From positions 231,359-295,358 of the forward strand of contig JAGIBK010000006.1 in the NCBI GenBank assembly GCA_017744355.1: a stretch of DNA of 64,000 bases, read 5' to 3'. The position numbers and the translations under genes are program-made. Below the pieces are notes generated by a model that saw only the letters and a program-made list of their open reading frames with translations, searched no databases and was not told the DNA's origin. This DNA comes from a bacterium (GTDB lineage Bacteria; Cyanobacteriota; Sericytochromatia; S15B-MN24; UBA4093). Positions 18,654-28,701 of the stretch are shown here, piece by piece; within the stretch, counting starts at the first letter, position 1, and every line of letters starts with the position of its first letter.

Positions 18654-20479
18654 GCCGCCGGAACTTTCACGAAGAAGAGAGCCTCGCCAAGCACTACGAC
18701 GCGGAGCTGATGCGCCGGCTCTTGGCCTACGCGCGACCCCATGCCCGCACGCTGGCCCTCTGCGTCGGGCTGCTCGCCTTCCTGAGCGCCGCCCAGCTCG
18801 CCCAGCCCTACCTGGTCAAGCTCGCCATCGACCAGGTGATCCTGCCGGCGGACAAGCTGCCGATCGCCGAGCGCGGGGAGGCGATCGCGAAGCTCTGGTG
18901 GCTGGTCGGAACCTACGGGGCGCTCTTGGTTTCGAGCTTCGGCGTTTCCTACTGGCAGACCTGGCTGCTGCAGAGCACGGGCCAGCGCATCATCTACCGG
19001 ATCCGGCAGGACGTCTTCGCTCACCTCCAGCGCCTCTCGTTAGCCTACTTCGACGCCAATCCGGTCGGACGCCTGGTCACCCGGGTCACCAACGACACCG
19101 AGACGCTCAACGAGATGTACACGAGCGTGCTCGTCAACCTCTTCCGGGACTGCTTCTCGATCGTGGGCATCCTCGGGATGCTGTTCTATCTGGACGCTCG
19201 CCTCGCGTGGGTCACCTGCGCGGTGGTGCCGGTGGTCGTCCTGGTGGTCGCCTTCTTCCGGAAGCTCGCCCGCGAAAACTTCCGCGAGCACCGCACGCGC
19301 CTGGCGCGGGTCAACGCCTTCATCGCCGAGAACCTCTCGGGCATGCGCACCATCCAGATCTTCAACCGCGAAAAGCGGCAGCTGGACGACTTTCGGGCCG
19401 TCAACGCCTCGTACTTCGAGGCCACCTGGGGCCACCTCCAGATCTTCGCCGTGTTCCGGCCGGCCCTGGACCTGCTCGCGGCCCTCGCCCTCGCCCTGGT
19501 GCTCTGGCAGGGCGGCCTGCTCAGCGCCCATGGGGCCCTGCAACTGGGCACCCTCTACGCCTTCACCAGCTACGTGCGCCAGCTCTTCCAGCCCATCAAC
19601 GAGCTGGCCGAGAAGTTCAACCTGCTGCAATCGGCCATGGCCTCGTCCGAGCGCATCTTCCAATTGCTCGACACCCAGAGCGACATCCAGGATTCCCCCG
19701 AAGCCCTCCCGCTGCCGGGCCTCGTAGGCGGGGTCGAGTTCGAGCGCGTCCACTTCGCCTACGAAGAGGGGGTGCCCATCCTCAAGGACGTGAACTTCTC
19801 GATCAAGCCCGGCGAGACGGTGGCCTTCGTCGGCCACACCGGAGCGGGCAAGTCGTCGATCCTGAGCCTTCTTGCGCGCTTCTACGACGTGCAGCAAGGC
19901 AACGTGCGCCTCGACGGTCACGACGTGCGTGCCTTGCCCCAGGCCACCCTGCGGCGGGGGATCGGCTTCGTGCTCCAGGACGTGTTCCTGTTCGCGAGCG
20001 ACATCCGCAGCAATATCCGGCTCAACGACCCGACCATCACCGACGCACAGGTGGAGGAAGCCGCCCGCGCGGTCGGCGCCGAAGCCTTCATCCGGCAGTT
20101 GCCCCAGGGCTACGACACGGTGCTTTCGGAGCGCGGCACGACCCTCTCGACCGGCCAGCGCCAGCTTTTAGCCTTCGCCCGGGCCCTCGCCTTCGATCCG
20201 GCGATCCTGGTGCTCGACGAGGCGACGGCCAACATCGACAGCGAGACCGAGGCCGTGATCCAGGAGGCGCTCGCGCGGCTCTGTGCGGGGCGCACCACCT
20301 TGATCGTCGCCCACCGCCTCTCGACCATCCAGCATGCGGACCGGATCGTGGTGCTGCACAAGGGCGAAGTCCGTGAGGTGGGCACCCACGCGGAGCTGCT
20401 CAAGCGCGAGGGCCTCTACCACAAGCTCTGGCGCTTGCAGTTCGAGGCCCTCGAAGCACACCCGGCCGAGCGCGCCTAA
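18650..20479 (+). CDS. ABC exporter half-transporter with consensus ATP site (BmrD/YheH-like)
   Basis: 609 residues. Transmembrane domain about residues 35-325, ATPase domain about 360-600 with Walker [10 protein letters not shown], signature LSTGQRQLL, Walker [16 protein letters not shown] (catalytic Glu present) and H-loop IVAHRLS. Together with the upstream subunit it would form one heterodimeric exporter in the cytoplasmic membrane. Coupled to the upstream gene by ATGA. Its stop overlaps tail-to-tail with the chemoreceptor stop by 4 bp. Confidence 0.93.
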   Translation: MSRRNFHEEESLAKHYDAELMRRLLAYARPHARTLALCVGLLAFLSAAQLAQPYLVKLAIDQVILPADKLPIAERGEAIAKLWWLVGTYGALLVSSFGVSYWQTWLLQSTGQRIIYRIRQDVFAHLQRLSLAYFDANPVGRLVTRVTNDTETLNEMYTSVLVNLFRDCFSIVGILGMLFYLDARLAWVTCAVVPVVVLVVAFFRKLARENFREHRTRLARVNAFIAENLSGMRTIQIFNREKRQLDDFRAVNASYFEATWGHLQIFAVFRPALDLLAALALALVLWQGGLLSAHGALQLGTLYAFTSYVRQLFQPINELAEKFNLLQSAMASSERIFQLLDTQSDIQDSPEALPLPGLVGGVEFERVHFAYEEGVPILKDVNFSIKPGETVAFVGHTGAGKSSILSLLARFYDVQQGNVRLDGHDVRALPQATLRRGIGFVLQDVFLFASDIRSNIRLNDPTITDAQVEEAARAVGAEAFIRQLPQGYDTVLSERGTTLSTGQRQLLAFARALAFDPAILVLDEATANIDSETEAVIQEALARLCAGRTTLIVAHRLSTIQHADRIVVLHKGEVREVGTHAELLKREGLYHKLWRLQFEALEAHPAERA

Positions 20480-22527
20480 CGGCTCAGAGGGAGCGCCGGC
20501 GGCTTGGCGCTCGCGATGGTCACCTCGATGTGACGCGCTTCTTCGCCCACCCTGAAGAAGGAAACAGCCTCTTGCAGGGTGTGAGCCTGCTCGGCGAGGC
20601 TGCCCGCCGCACCCGAGACGTAGGCCGTCGCCGAGGCCGCCTCCTGCGCGCTCTTGCTGAGGCTCTCCACGGCGAGGACGACCTGATCGCTCCCCTGGCG
20701 CTGCCCGCCGATGGCGTGGGTGACCGCGTGCGTGAGGCGGTTCATCTCGACGACCGCACCGGTCACCTGGTGGTTGATGCCGGCCATCTGCTCGCTGGCC
20801 GCTACGATCTGCTGGCTGGCGCGCGCCTGCTCGCTGGTCGCGGTCGCAACCTCGCCGAGCAGGGTGCTGACCCGGGTGCTGGCCTCCTTGATGCGCAAGA
20901 GGGCCTCGCCGGTATGGGCCGCCAACTCGCTGCCCTCTTGCACCTTGTGGGCGCCCTCTTGGGTCACATGGACCGCCTGCGAAGTTTCGGCCTGGATGCC
21001 CTTGATGAGCGTCCCGATCTCGCGGGTGGCCTTGGCGGAGCGCTCGGCGAGCTTGCGAACCTCATCGGCGACCACCGCGAAGCCCCGGCCCGCCTCGCCG
21101 GCACGCGCCGCCTCGATGGCGGCGTTGAGGGCGAGGAGGTTGGTCTGCTCGGCGATGTCGTCGATCACCTCGATGATCGCCCCGATCTCGCCCGAGCGCT
21201 GATCGAGCAGCTGGATGGTGGCGCGGATCGCCGTCATGGTCTCGTTGATGGCCTGCATACCGGCAATCGTCTGGGTCACGGCCTGCTCACCGGCCGTGGC
21301 CGCCGTCGCGGCCTCCTCGGCCATTTGATTGGCGTTCCCCACGTTGCCCGCCACCTGCTGGACGCTGGCCGCCAGCTCGCCGATCGAGCTGCTGGTCTGC
21401 GTGACGGCCGCCGCGAGCTCGTCGGCCTGGCCTCGGATGGTCTCGACCTTCTGGGCGAGGTCCTGGGCGCTCTGGTCCACCGAGTGGATGCTCCCGGCCA
21501 TCTCGGCCATGGTGGCCGAGGTTTGCTCGGTGCTGCTCGCCTGGACCTGCACCGTCCGAGAGAGCTCGGTACTCGAGCTTGCGATCTGCTTGGCTCCCTC
21601 ACCCACGGAATCCGCGGCCGAGCGCACCTGGTACACGGTGGTGCGGAGGCTCGCCACCATCTGCGAGATGGCCAGGCCGAAGCCGTCCTGCGGGCCCTTG
21701 GGGGTGATCGAGCGGGTCAGATCCCCCCGGCTCATGGCCTCGGCCACGCCCTCGACCTCCTTGAGGTAGGCGACCATGCCGTTGAGGGCGTCGACCAGGT
21801 CCCCGACGCAGTCGGTGTACGCCTTCTCGATACGGCCGGGCAGCTCTCCGAGGGCCAAGCGCTCGGTCAGGGCGATGACGCGCTTGAGCGGAACGGTGAT
21901 GCTGCGCGAGATCAAGCTGGCGAGGGTAAAGCTGGTGAGCAGGCAGAGCAGGAGCATGCCCCAGAGGAATCCTGTCTGCTGCTGGCGGAAGGCCTGGCTC
22001 TGCTGAACCATGGCCGCCATGTCGCGGTTCGAGGTTTCGACCAGCTCGTTGATGGGGGCGTTGAACGCGTGAAACAGGGCGGGCATCTCCGTTCGCTCGA
22101 TCCGGATGATGGCCTGCATGTCCCCGCGCTCGCGCAGGCGCCGCTTCTCGTCGAGCTTGAGCTCCACCCTCTGGCGGGCCTGGTCGACGAGATCGAGCTT
22201 GGCCCTGGCTTCAGGCGCGAGGGATAGGCTGCGGGCCGAGGCCAGGGCCTGCTGGTACTCTGCGCGTGCAGGCTCCAGATCCTCGAGCGCCCCGGGCTGA
22301 CCCGAGAGGAGATACCCGCGCATGGCGATGACCTCCCGGTAGAGGCTCGAGCGCATCGCACGAACGGCCGAGCCGCTCGCCTCCAGGTTCGCCGAGCGGG
22401 TGATGTTATCGACCAGGTGATGGAGGCTCCACAGGCTGGCCCCCGCGACCAGGCCCATGAAAAGCAAGTTCACGGCGAGAAGCACGTTGAGCTTGGGACC
22501 AATCTTCAAATCGTAGATGAATTTCAT
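20476..22527 (-). CDS. Methyl-accepting chemotaxis protein
   Basis: 683 residues. First membrane segment about residues 10-33, then a four-helix-bundle sensor domain, a second membrane segment ([20 protein letters not shown]), HAMP, and a long coiled signalling domain. The conserved hairpin tip is intact ([20 protein letters not shown], then [17 protein letters not shown]). It senses an unknown ligand and signals to CheA/CheW, none of which are in the window. Two in-frame ATGs (22536 and 22527) are possible; AGAGGA is too close to the first, so 22527 is preferred. Confidence 0.93.
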   Translation of the reverse strand: MKFIYDLKIGPKLNVLLAVNLLFMGLVAGASLWSLHHLVDNITRSANLEASGSAVRAMRSSLYREVIAMRGYLLSGQPGALEDLEPARAEYQQALASARSLSLAPEARAKLDLVDQARQRVELKLDEKRRLRERGDMQAIIRIERTEMPALFHAFNAPINELVETSNRDMAAMVQQSQAFRQQQTGFLWGMLLLCLLTSFTLASLISRSITVPLKRVIALTERLALGELPGRIEKAYTDCVGDLVDALNGMVAYLKEVEGVAEAMSRGDLTRSITPKGPQDGFGLAISQMVASLRTTVYQVRSAADSVGEGAKQIASSSTELSRTVQVQASSTEQTSATMAEMAGSIHSVDQSAQDLAQKVETIRGQADELAAAVTQTSSSIGELAASVQQVAGNVGNANQMAEEAATAATAGEQAVTQTIAGMQAINETMTAIRATIQLLDQRSGEIGAIIEVIDDIAEQTNLLALNAAIEAARAGEAGRGFAVVADEVRKLAERSAKATREIGTLIKGIQAETSQAVHVTQEGAHKVQEGSELAAHTGEALLRIKEASTRVSTLLGEVATATSEQARASQQIVAASEQMAGINHQVTGAVVEMNRLTHAVTHAIGGQRQGSDQVVLAVESLSKSAQEAASATAYVSGAAGSLAEQAHTLQEAVSFFRVGEEARHIEVTIASAKPPALPLSR

Positions 22528-22765
22528 CGGCTTCATTTCCTCTCTCGACTCAAGGCTTGAACAGGAAAAAAACCACGAAACGGTGATCCGCCCAGCACGA
22601 TGGCTCCCGTCAGCTCCTTGATGACCTGTATTCAAGACATGATTCCCTTGTCATTATTGCGAAGCATTAAAAATCCAAATATCCGGACATCGTTAAATTA
22701 GCGATAAAATTACGTTAAATATACGCACTTCAAAAAGGCGATCAGGTGCTATCCCCCCAAGACCT
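22528..22765. other. AT-rich intergenic region upstream of the chemoreceptor
   Basis: About 240 bp, clearly richer in A/T than the flanks, with no credible ORF. It presumably holds the chemoreceptor promoter. I could not identify a convincing sigma-70 or sigma-28 promoter. Confidence 0.5.
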
Positions 22766-22814
22766 AAACAAGCTCAAGGGCCATGGACGACGTCCATGGC
22801 CCTTGAGCTTGTTT
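22766..22814. terminator. Perfect 23-bp hairpin, probable terminator
   Basis: Arms 22766-22788 and 22792-22814 pair perfectly around the 3-nt loop GAC. The arms end in AAAC/GTTT but have no long T-tract. It lies 22 bp downstream of the - strand glycine-rich protein gene, so it probably ends that transcript. Confidence 0.75.
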
Positions 22815-22835
22815 GATTTACTGAGACGAAGCCGC

Positions 22836-23408
22836 TCAGTTCTCGATCGGCAAGGTGAGGGTGAGACGCTTGAAGTCGAGGCGCAGGCCCACCGTGACGC
22901 CCGAGAGGCTGTTGACCTGGGGCACGTAGAGGTAGCCCACCGACAAAGCACCGCTCACCCCGCCGCCAAAGTCCTGCCGCAGAGAGACGGTCGGCTCCAA
23001 CAGGAAGCTGCCGCCGCTCACACGCGCGCTGCCGCCGCCACCACCGCCGAACAGCAGGCTCACGTCGTAGGCGAGAGGCTGCGCGATCTTGCCCTCGGTG
23101 CCCACCACCATGCCGCCGTAGCCGAAGCCGCCTGAGACGCCGCCCGAGGACAGCGCGCCGCCGTAACCGGCGCCGCCCAGATAAAGGGACTCGGTCAGGT
23201 AGCCGACGCCACGGCCCCCGACGAAGGTGCCCAGGTCGCCCGCCTGGTTGAAGATCGCCTTGAACTCGGGGCCGCCCCGACCCAGCGATTGCTCCGCCTG
23301 CGAGAGGTCCAGGGTCTTGAGGTCGCGCTTGATCGTGGCCTCGGCGGCCGGCGCCTGCACGAAGGTGAGCGCGAGGGGGAGGGCGGCGTAGAGCAATGCA
23401 CGTCGCAT
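22836..23408 (-). CDS. Exported glycine-rich beta protein, function unknown
   Basis: 190 residues. Signal peptide (MRRALLYAALPLALTFVQAPA). After a short polar part comes a glycine-rich stretch (GGAGYGGALSSGGVSGGFGYGG, shown in pieces: GGAGYGG, GGVSGGFGYGG, FGGGGGGS). It ends in alternating hydrophobic/polar strands such as GLRLDFKRLTLTLPIEN. The pattern suggests a small outer-membrane or periplasmic beta protein. I do not recognise a family. AAAGGAA lies 6 bp before the ATG. Confidence 0.7.
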   Translation of the reverse strand: MRRALLYAALPLALTFVQAPAAEATIKRDLKTLDLSQAEQSLGRGGPEFKAIFNQAGDLGTFVGGRGVGYLTESLYLGGAGYGGALSSGGVSGGFGYGGMVVGTEGKIAQPLAYDVSLLFGGGGGGSARVSGGSFLLEPTVSLRQDFGGGVSGALSVGYLYVPQVNSLSGVTVGLRLDFKRLTLTLPIEN

Positions 23409-23424
23409 GGCATGTTCCTTTCGT

Positions 23425-23457
23425 CGTCTAAGAGATAAGGGAACTATCCCCTAGACG
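23425..23457. promoter_or_regulatory. Interrupted inverted repeat in leader of the glycine-rich protein gene
   Basis: CGTCTA (23425-23430) pairs with TAGACG (23452-23457), with an inner GGGAACTATCCC hairpin. TTGACT lies just upstream on the - strand. It may be an operator or leader hairpin. Confidence 0.4.
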
Positions 23458-23485
23458 AGTCAAGCAAGCAAGCGGTTCCCGCTTC

Positions 23486-24637
23486 TCACGAAGAGGCCAC
23501 GGGGGTCACGGGCTGCGCTTGCAGCTCAGGCCGCGGCCGACGCACCATGAAGGGCCGCTCCACCCATCGGTAGAAGCCGGCTGCGATCGCAAGGCTCAAG
23601 GGCACTCCCACCGCGAGGGTCACCCCCATCTGAAGCGCCTGGCTGCCGGGCACGAGCTGGCTCACGGCGTGGTTGACGTAGTAGCAGGTGGGCCGGTTGA
23701 TCAGGTAGAAGCTGTACGACATCTCGCCGAGCGAGACGAGCGCAGGCCATGCGAGCGCGCGTCCGAGCCCCCGCGCCCCGTCGGCGTAACGCAGGAGAAT
23801 CCCCCCGGCGGCCACCCCCAGGCACACGTCCGAGAGGGGCCAAGCCCCCACCGGGTGGAAGTACCAGTAGAAGCCAAGCATCACCAAGGGCACCGTCGAG
23901 AGGCCCCAGAGGGTATCGAGCAGCCCCTCAGGGCGCTTGCCGCCCGTCTCGCGGATCACGAGGGCGACGACCATGCCCGCGGTGAAGATGGCGAGCCGGC
24001 CCACGATGGAGTTGAACAGCAAGAACTCTTGCCGCGAGAGGTTCGCCCCCAGGATGGCCAAAAAGCCGAGGCGGTAGAGGCCGCAGACCGCCAAGATCGC
24101 AAGCACCCCTTTCCAGCGCCAGCGCAGGATGGCCAGGGCGAGCAGGGGGAAGACGAGGTAGTACTGGGCCTCCAGGCTCAGGGACCAGAAGCTGGGGTTG
24201 ATGAGCCCGGGCAGATCGACCAGGTTCTGGAGCATGGTGACGTGGACGAAGAGCGACCAGGCGCTGGGCAGCGCCTCCGGCGTGAAGCGCAACCCCGTCG
24301 CCGCAAAGAGGGGTGCCAGCGCATGCGGCAAGACGATGGCGTAGAGCAAGGCCGCGTAGTAGGGCGGCAGGATGCGCTTGGCGCGGCGCACGAAGAAGGT
24401 GCGCCAGTGGCCCACCGGCAGGCGCCAGAGGTGGGCCATGGGGTAGAAGAGGCAGAAGCCGCTGAGCACCATGAAGATCTCGACCCCCAGGTGGCCGCTG
24501 GCGCACACGGGGGTGAGAAGGCCCAGGTCGGGCTCGCGGTTGAAGCGCCACACGTCGTAGAGGATGACCCAGAGCGCCGAAAGGGCGCGCAGGCCATCGA
24601 CATAGGCAAGGCGGGAGACAGGCTTGGTCTCGGTCAT
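23486..24637 (-). CDS. Acyltransferase-3 family membrane protein with altered catalytic position
   Basis: 383 residues, about ten membrane helices, typical of the OafA/AT3 family that moves acyl groups onto sugars across the membrane. The start is YVDGLRALSALWVILYDVW: the family Arg (R17) is present, but 11 residues later, where the conserved catalytic His normally stands, there is Asp28. Other family features (SGHLGVEIFMVLSGFCLFYP, FFVRRAKRILPPYY) are intact. It lies 98 bp downstream of an SGNH lipoprotein on the same strand, matching the AT3 plus SGNH pairing that is fused in OatA-type enzymes. Activity is uncertain because of the His change. Confidence 0.85.
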   Translation of the reverse strand: MTETKPVSRLAYVDGLRALSALWVILYDVWRFNREPDLGLLTPVCASGHLGVEIFMVLSGFCLFYPMAHLWRLPVGHWRTFFVRRAKRILPPYYAALLYAIVLPHALAPLFAATGLRFTPEALPSAWSLFVHVTMLQNLVDLPGLINPSFWSLSLEAQYYLVFPLLALAILRWRWKGVLAILAVCGLYRLGFLAILGANLSRQEFLLFNSIVGRLAIFTAGMVVALVIRETGGKRPEGLLDTLWGLSTVPLVMLGFYWYFHPVGAWPLSDVCLGVAAGGILLRYADGARGLGRALAWPALVSLGEMSYSFYLINRPTCYYVNHAVSQLVPGSQALQMGVTLAVGVPLSLAIAAGFYRWVERPFMVRRPRPELQAQPVTPVASS

Positions 24638-24735
24638 GAGGCCCCCCGTTTCGAGCGACGAAGAACGGTCGGTTCCCCGTTATAGCTCCCGAGCAAGCAA
24701 GGGGGCATTGGTCAAACTGGACGAAAGCCTCCCGT

Positions 24736-25752
24736 TCAGGGCAGGGGGGCGCTGGCGCTCGCTTCGGCCTTGAGCATGGGGGCGAGGGCCTCGGCGCACG
24801 CGAGCGCCATCAGGTCGTGGCCCGCGCCGTTCGGGTGCAGGTCCCCCTGGGCCCGAGATTCGGGGGCGCGCAGGTCGTAGGGGGCCTGGTGGTAGAAGAG
24901 GTCCCACTGGCCGCGATCGCCTGACTCCTTGAAGCGGGCCGACCACGGGACCAGGGTCGCGCCGTACCGCGCGGCGGCCGCGGCGATCTCGCGGTTGAAG
25001 GGGCGTGCCTGCTCGTTCCACTCGCCGGCCCAGCGAGGCTTGTAGGGGATGTCGGCCACCAAGAGGCGGCAACGGCCGGCAAGGGGCGCGAGCACGCCGT
25101 CCATGCTGGCGGCGAAATCCTTGAGCGGGGTCAAGGAGACGTCATTGGTGCCGAAGGCGACGAGCACCACGTCGGGCCGCGCCGACAGCACGTCCGACAT
25201 GAGGCGCTCACGCGCGTTACGGTAGGTATCGCCGGCCCTGCCTCGGGCGTAGACATCCACGCGCACCCCGGCCATGGCCTTGCGCAGGTGGCGCGGGAGC
25301 TGGTAGACGAAGCGCTCCGGCTCGCTGACCTTGGCCCCGGCCGTCAGGCTGTCGCCGAAGACGACCATGCGCACGACGCTCGGGGTGAGGCGAAAGGAGA
25401 GTTGCGAGCCGTCCACGAGGGCCCCGGTCCAGGAAAGCGGCAGGTAATTGCCGCCCGAGACCCGCAGGGCGCGCTGCTCGGCCGGTAGCAGGTAGGCCGT
25501 GCGGAGGCCGGCCGCGTCGGTTGCGGTCGTCACCCCGTCCACGTCGAGGCGCAGGCCGTTGACGCTCCGACCGGTCAAGGCGTCGTAGAAGGTGGCCCTC
25601 AGGCGCAAGAGCTGCTTTTGAGGGCCCTCATCGGCCACCGGCAGGGGCAGGGGCTCTTGAGGGGGAGGCGGCGCAGCAACACAGGAAGCAAGCAGGAGCA
25701 GGGCCGGCAAGAGGGCCCTCATCGCCACCACAGGCTTTTGGCGCACAGGCAT
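24736..25752 (-). CDS. SGNH/GDSL esterase lipoprotein
   Basis: 338 residues from ATG 25752. Lipoprotein signal with lipobox LLLLASC. A beta-rich region (about residues 45-120) precedes the SGNH domain: block I VVFGDSLTAGAK (Ser), Gly in ARGRAGDTYRN, block III AFGTNDVSL (Asn), and block V DLHPNGAGHDL (Asp, His). Such enzymes hydrolyse or transfer acyl esters on sugars or lipids. Start alternatives are 25722 (just before the hydrophobic core) and 25761; 25752 gives a basic n-region and has GGGGA close upstream. It is probably co-transcribed with the acyltransferase downstream. Confidence 0.83.
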   Translation of the reverse strand: MPVRQKPVVAMRALLPALLLLASCVAAPPPPQEPLPLPVADEGPQKQLLRLRATFYDALTGRSVNGLRLDVDGVTTATDAAGLRTAYLLPAEQRALRVSGGNYLPLSWTGALVDGSQLSFRLTPSVVRMVVFGDSLTAGAKVSEPERFVYQLPRHLRKAMAGVRVDVYARGRAGDTYRNARERLMSDVLSARPDVVLVAFGTNDVSLTPLKDFAASMDGVLAPLAGRCRLLVADIPYKPRWAGEWNEQARPFNREIAAAAARYGATLVPWSARFKESGDRGQWDLFYHQAPYDLRAPESRAQGDLHPNGAGHDLMALACAEALAPMLKAEASASAPLP

Positions 25753-25895
25753 GGTCCCCATTGGCCGCACACGGGAAAATCGATCGAAGGTTTGGGCCCC
25801 CGATGGTAGAGCAAGGGGGCCTTGGCGGGTATATCTGGCAAGAACAGGCTTTCTCGCTTGAAGCAACCGATCGAGACTTGATTTGGAGCCCGGCC

Positions 25896-27254
25896 ATGCG
25901 CGACACTCCCCCACTCAACGACCCTCTGCTCGAAGGCGAAGGCCTCGCCCTGCTCACCATGCACGACCTGGACGCGATCGCCTCTCGCCTGATGCGCATC
26001 GTGGAGGGCACGTTCGCGCCCGCCGCAGCAGCCGTCCTCATCTCCAACTCGGAAGACTCGGCCTTCGTCCCCTTGGCGAGCTTCGGCGGCCTGGCGCCGG
26101 CCGCCTTCGGGATCGACTCGCCTTTGGCCTTCGAGATCATCGAGAGCCAGGCGATGATGACGGCCGCGGAGCTTTCGGGCTTTGGCCTGCCGGCCGAGAC
26201 GGCCCTCGCGGTGCCCTTGGCCTTCGAGCGAAAGGTCCACGGCCTGCTCTTGCTCGGTGCCAAGCGGGACGGCACGGCGTACGGCGAAGAGGAGCTCGCG
26301 CGGCTACGCGTCCTGTCGGCCCACGGCGCGATCGCCTTCAGCCACGGGCGGGCCTATCGCACCATCCAGGACCTCAACCATGCCCTCGAGTCCAAGATCT
26401 ACCAGCGCACCCGCGAGCTGCAGGAGGCCTACCGGGACCTCAAGGCGGCCCAGGCGCAGCTGATCCACGGTGAGAAGATGAACTCGCTCGGCCTCCTGGT
26501 CGCAGGTGTCGCCCACGAGATCAACAACCCCATCAGCTTCATCTACAGCGGCGTCGGGCTGCTCGAGACCAACATCGACACCTTGCGCCGGCTGCGCGCC
26601 CACCTGGAGGAGACCCTGCCCGCCGAGCAGATGAAGGCGATCGCCGATGAGTTCTCGCTCGACTCGGCCTTCCTGCACCTGGACTTCCTGACCCGCGCCT
26701 TCCAGGACGGCGCCACCCGGATCCGCGACATCGTGCGCAGCCTGCGCAGCTTCTCACGGCAGGACGCCTACGACTACCAGGAGGTCAACCCCCGCGCCTG
26801 CCTCGAATCCACCGCGGCCCTGGTGCAGGCCATCCACCGGCACGTGCGCATCCACCTGGATCTGGTCGACGGCCCCGCCATCCCGGGGGCCGAAGGCCCG
26901 CTCAACCAGGTCTTCATGAACCTCCTGGTCAACGCCTGCCAGTCCATCGAAGGATCGGGCGAAGTCTGGGTGCGTCTGCGCTACGCGGGCGAGTCCTGCC
27001 AGATCGAGATCCAGGACAACGGCCAGGGCATGACCGAAGAGGTCCAGAGCCACATCTTCGAGCCCTTCTTCACCACCAAGCCCGTGGGCAGCGGCACCGG
27101 GCTCGGCCTCAGCATCTGCCACGGCATCCTCGAGAAGCACCACGCCCGCATCGAAGTCGAAAGCGAGGTCGGCACGGGCTCCTGCTTCAAGCTCACCTTC
27201 CCGACCTTCGGCAGCGAGCACAACCTGGCCCTCGCGGAGCGCTTCGAGGCGTGA
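25896..27254 (+). CDS. Soluble sensor histidine kinase with GAF domain
   Basis: 452 residues. A GAF domain covers about residues 15-165, then a coiled-coil linker (TIQDLNHALESKIYQRTREL). HisKA follows with the phospho-His in LLVAGVAHEINNPISFIYSG, and HATPase_c with VFMNLLVNACQSIEGSG, DNGQGM and GTGLGLSICHGILEKH. The HEINNP form is typical of NtrB-like/cyanobacterial kinases. ATG 25896 has TTGGAG 7 bp upstream; the longer frame from 25761 has no ribosome site. No cognate regulator is adjacent. Its stop overlaps the next start as GTGA. Confidence 0.88.
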   Translation: MRDTPPLNDPLLEGEGLALLTMHDLDAIASRLMRIVEGTFAPAAAAVLISNSEDSAFVPLASFGGLAPAAFGIDSPLAFEIIESQAMMTAAELSGFGLPAETALAVPLAFERKVHGLLLLGAKRDGTAYGEEELARLRVLSAHGAIAFSHGRAYRTIQDLNHALESKIYQRTRELQEAYRDLKAAQAQLIHGEKMNSLGLLVAGVAHEINNPISFIYSGVGLLETNIDTLRRLRAHLEETLPAEQMKAIADEFSLDSAFLHLDFLTRAFQDGATRIRDIVRSLRSFSRQDAYDYQEVNPRACLESTAALVQAIHRHVRIHLDLVDGPAIPGAEGPLNQVFMNLLVNACQSIEGSGEVWVRLRYAGESCQIEIQDNGQGMTEEVQSHIFEPFFTTKPVGSGTGLGLSICHGILEKHHARIEVESEVGTGSCFKLTFPTFGSEHNLALAERFEA

Positions 27255-28168
27255 GCCCCGCGGACGTCTCGAGCTTTCGCTACACGGTACGGGCGACCCC
27301 CGAGCGCGCGACGGTCTGGGGGGTGCTCACCCGCCAGCTGGGCGCCTCGCGGGCTCTCATCCGCCGGCTCAAGGCCACCGACGGCATCCTCCTCAACGGG
27401 GTGCCGGTCAAGGTCCACACCCCGGCGCACGAGGGCGACGCCCTGGAGCTCAGGCTCCCCGAGCCGCCCTCCGAAGGGGTGGATGCCGAGCCGGTGCCCC
27501 TCTCCATCCTCTACGAGGACGATGACCTGATCGTGCTCGACAAGCCCGCGGGGATCGTGGTCCATCCGACCCACGGCTGTCATCACGGCACCCTCGCCAA
27601 CGGGCTCGCCTATCACTACCAGGCCCGGGGCCTCTCCTTTCGCTGCCACCCGGTGCATCGGATCGACCGCGACACCTCGGGGCTGGTAGTCTTCGCCCGT
27701 CACACCTACGCTCACCAGCAGCTCGCCGAGCAACTGGTCGCATACAAGCTGGATCGCGAGTACTGGGCGCTGGTCCAGGGGCACGTCCGCGAGGCGCAGG
27801 GCGTCATCGAGGCCCCCATCGCGCGGCTCGGCGGGCCCGGGGGCTACCGTGCGGTCGCTGATCACGGGCAGCCCGCCCTCACCCACTACCGGGTCCTCGA
27901 AGTGAGCAAGACGGGGGAAGAAACCCTCGTAGGCCTGACCCTCGAAACGGGGCGCACCCACCAGATCCGGGTCCACATGGCCCACGCGGGCCACCCGCTG
28001 CTTGCGGACAAGCTCTACGGCAGCCCACACCCGGTGCTTGGGCGCCAGGCACTGCACGCGCGAAGGCTATGCTTCAAGCACCCGCGCACCCAAGAAGCGA
28101 TGACGTTCGAGGCCCCGCTGCCGCCGGACCTCGCCGACTACGTAGCGGCTTACTTCCCGAGGGCCTGA
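27251..28168 (+). CDS. RluA-family pseudouridine synthase
   Basis: 305 residues. GTG start overlaps the kinase stop. An S4-like RNA-binding segment is at about residues 20-75 (RALIRRLKATDGILLNGVPV). The catalytic domain has the Asp-containing motif HRIDRDTSGLVVFA and the later LETGRTHQIRVHMAHAGHPL. It converts uridine to pseudouridine in rRNA or tRNA; the RluA/C/D subgroup cannot be fixed. Its last 19 bp overlap the convergent HD gene. Confidence 0.92.
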   Translation: MSPADVSSFRYTVRATPERATVWGVLTRQLGASRALIRRLKATDGILLNGVPVKVHTPAHEGDALELRLPEPPSEGVDAEPVPLSILYEDDDLIVLDKPAGIVVHPTHGCHHGTLANGLAYHYQARGLSFRCHPVHRIDRDTSGLVVFARHTYAHQQLAEQLVAYKLDREYWALVQGHVREAQGVIEAPIARLGGPGGYRAVADHGQPALTHYRVLEVSKTGEETLVGLTLETGRTHQIRVHMAHAGHPLLADKLYGSPHPVLGRQALHARRLCFKHPRTQEAMTFEAPLPPDLADYVAAYFPRA

Positions 28169-28701
28169 CGCAGCGCGAGGACGGCCTCCTCGAAGCGCTG
28201 GCGAGCCTGGACATTGGCGGTCAGGGGCAAGAGCGAGGCGAACTCGAGCTCGGTCTTCTTGAGGTAGCGGGCCGCCCAGTCGCGGGCCTTGGGCAGCATG
28301 CGGGCCATGTCGCGCAGGTTGTCGGCGCGATCGAGCAGCTTGATGACCAGGGCGTCGGGGTCCTCGCGCAGGGCCCCGTAGTACTTGGGGTTCCCCTCGC
28401 GCTTGACCTCGGCCGGCGCGTCGTCCGGCCACCACTTGGTCATCAGGCGGACCAGGTGGGCCACCCGCGCGGGGAACTCGGCTTCGACCAGCTTCTGGGT
28501 GACGAGGGTGTCCTCGACCACGTCGTGCAAGAGGGCCGCCGCGACGGCCTCAGGGGGAAGGCCGCACGCTTCGACCGCCGCAGCCACGCGCAGCGGGTGA
28601 TTGATGTAAGGCTCGTCGAGCCCCTTGCGACGCTGGCCCACGTGCGCCTCGGCGGCGAAGACCGCCGCCCGCAGCACCAGGCTCATTTCGGGTTGATTCA
28701 T
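28150..28701 (-). CDS. HD-domain phosphohydrolase, MESH1/SpoT hydrolase-like
   Basis: 183 residues. HD motifs of the RelA/SpoT hydrolase type: AHVGQRRKGLDEPYINHPLR, LLHDVVEDT and VIKLLDRADNLRDM. The protein is only the hydrolase domain, as in small alarmone hydrolases, so a ppGpp/NADPH-type phosphohydrolase role is likely but not proven. It is coupled to the upstream permease by an ATGA overlap and overlaps the RluA gene tail-to-tail. Confidence 0.82.
   Translation of the reverse strand: MNQPEMSLVLRAAVFAAEAHVGQRRKGLDEPYINHPLRVAAAVEACGLPPEAVAAALLHDVVEDTLVTQKLVEAEFPARVAHLVRLMTKWWPDDAPAEVKREGNPKYYGALREDPDALVIKLLDRADNLRDMARMLPKARDWAARYLKKTELEFASLLPLTANVQARQRFEEAVLALRQALGK

Noticed and set aside
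20530..22227. A + strand frame of 565 codons opposite the chemoreceptor
   Set aside because: The - strand shows the complete chemoreceptor architecture; the + frame is a shadow.
22746..23135. Short + strand frame starting in the 23-bp hairpin
   Set aside because: Begins inside the hairpin and continues antisense to the glycine-rich protein gene; no ribosome site.
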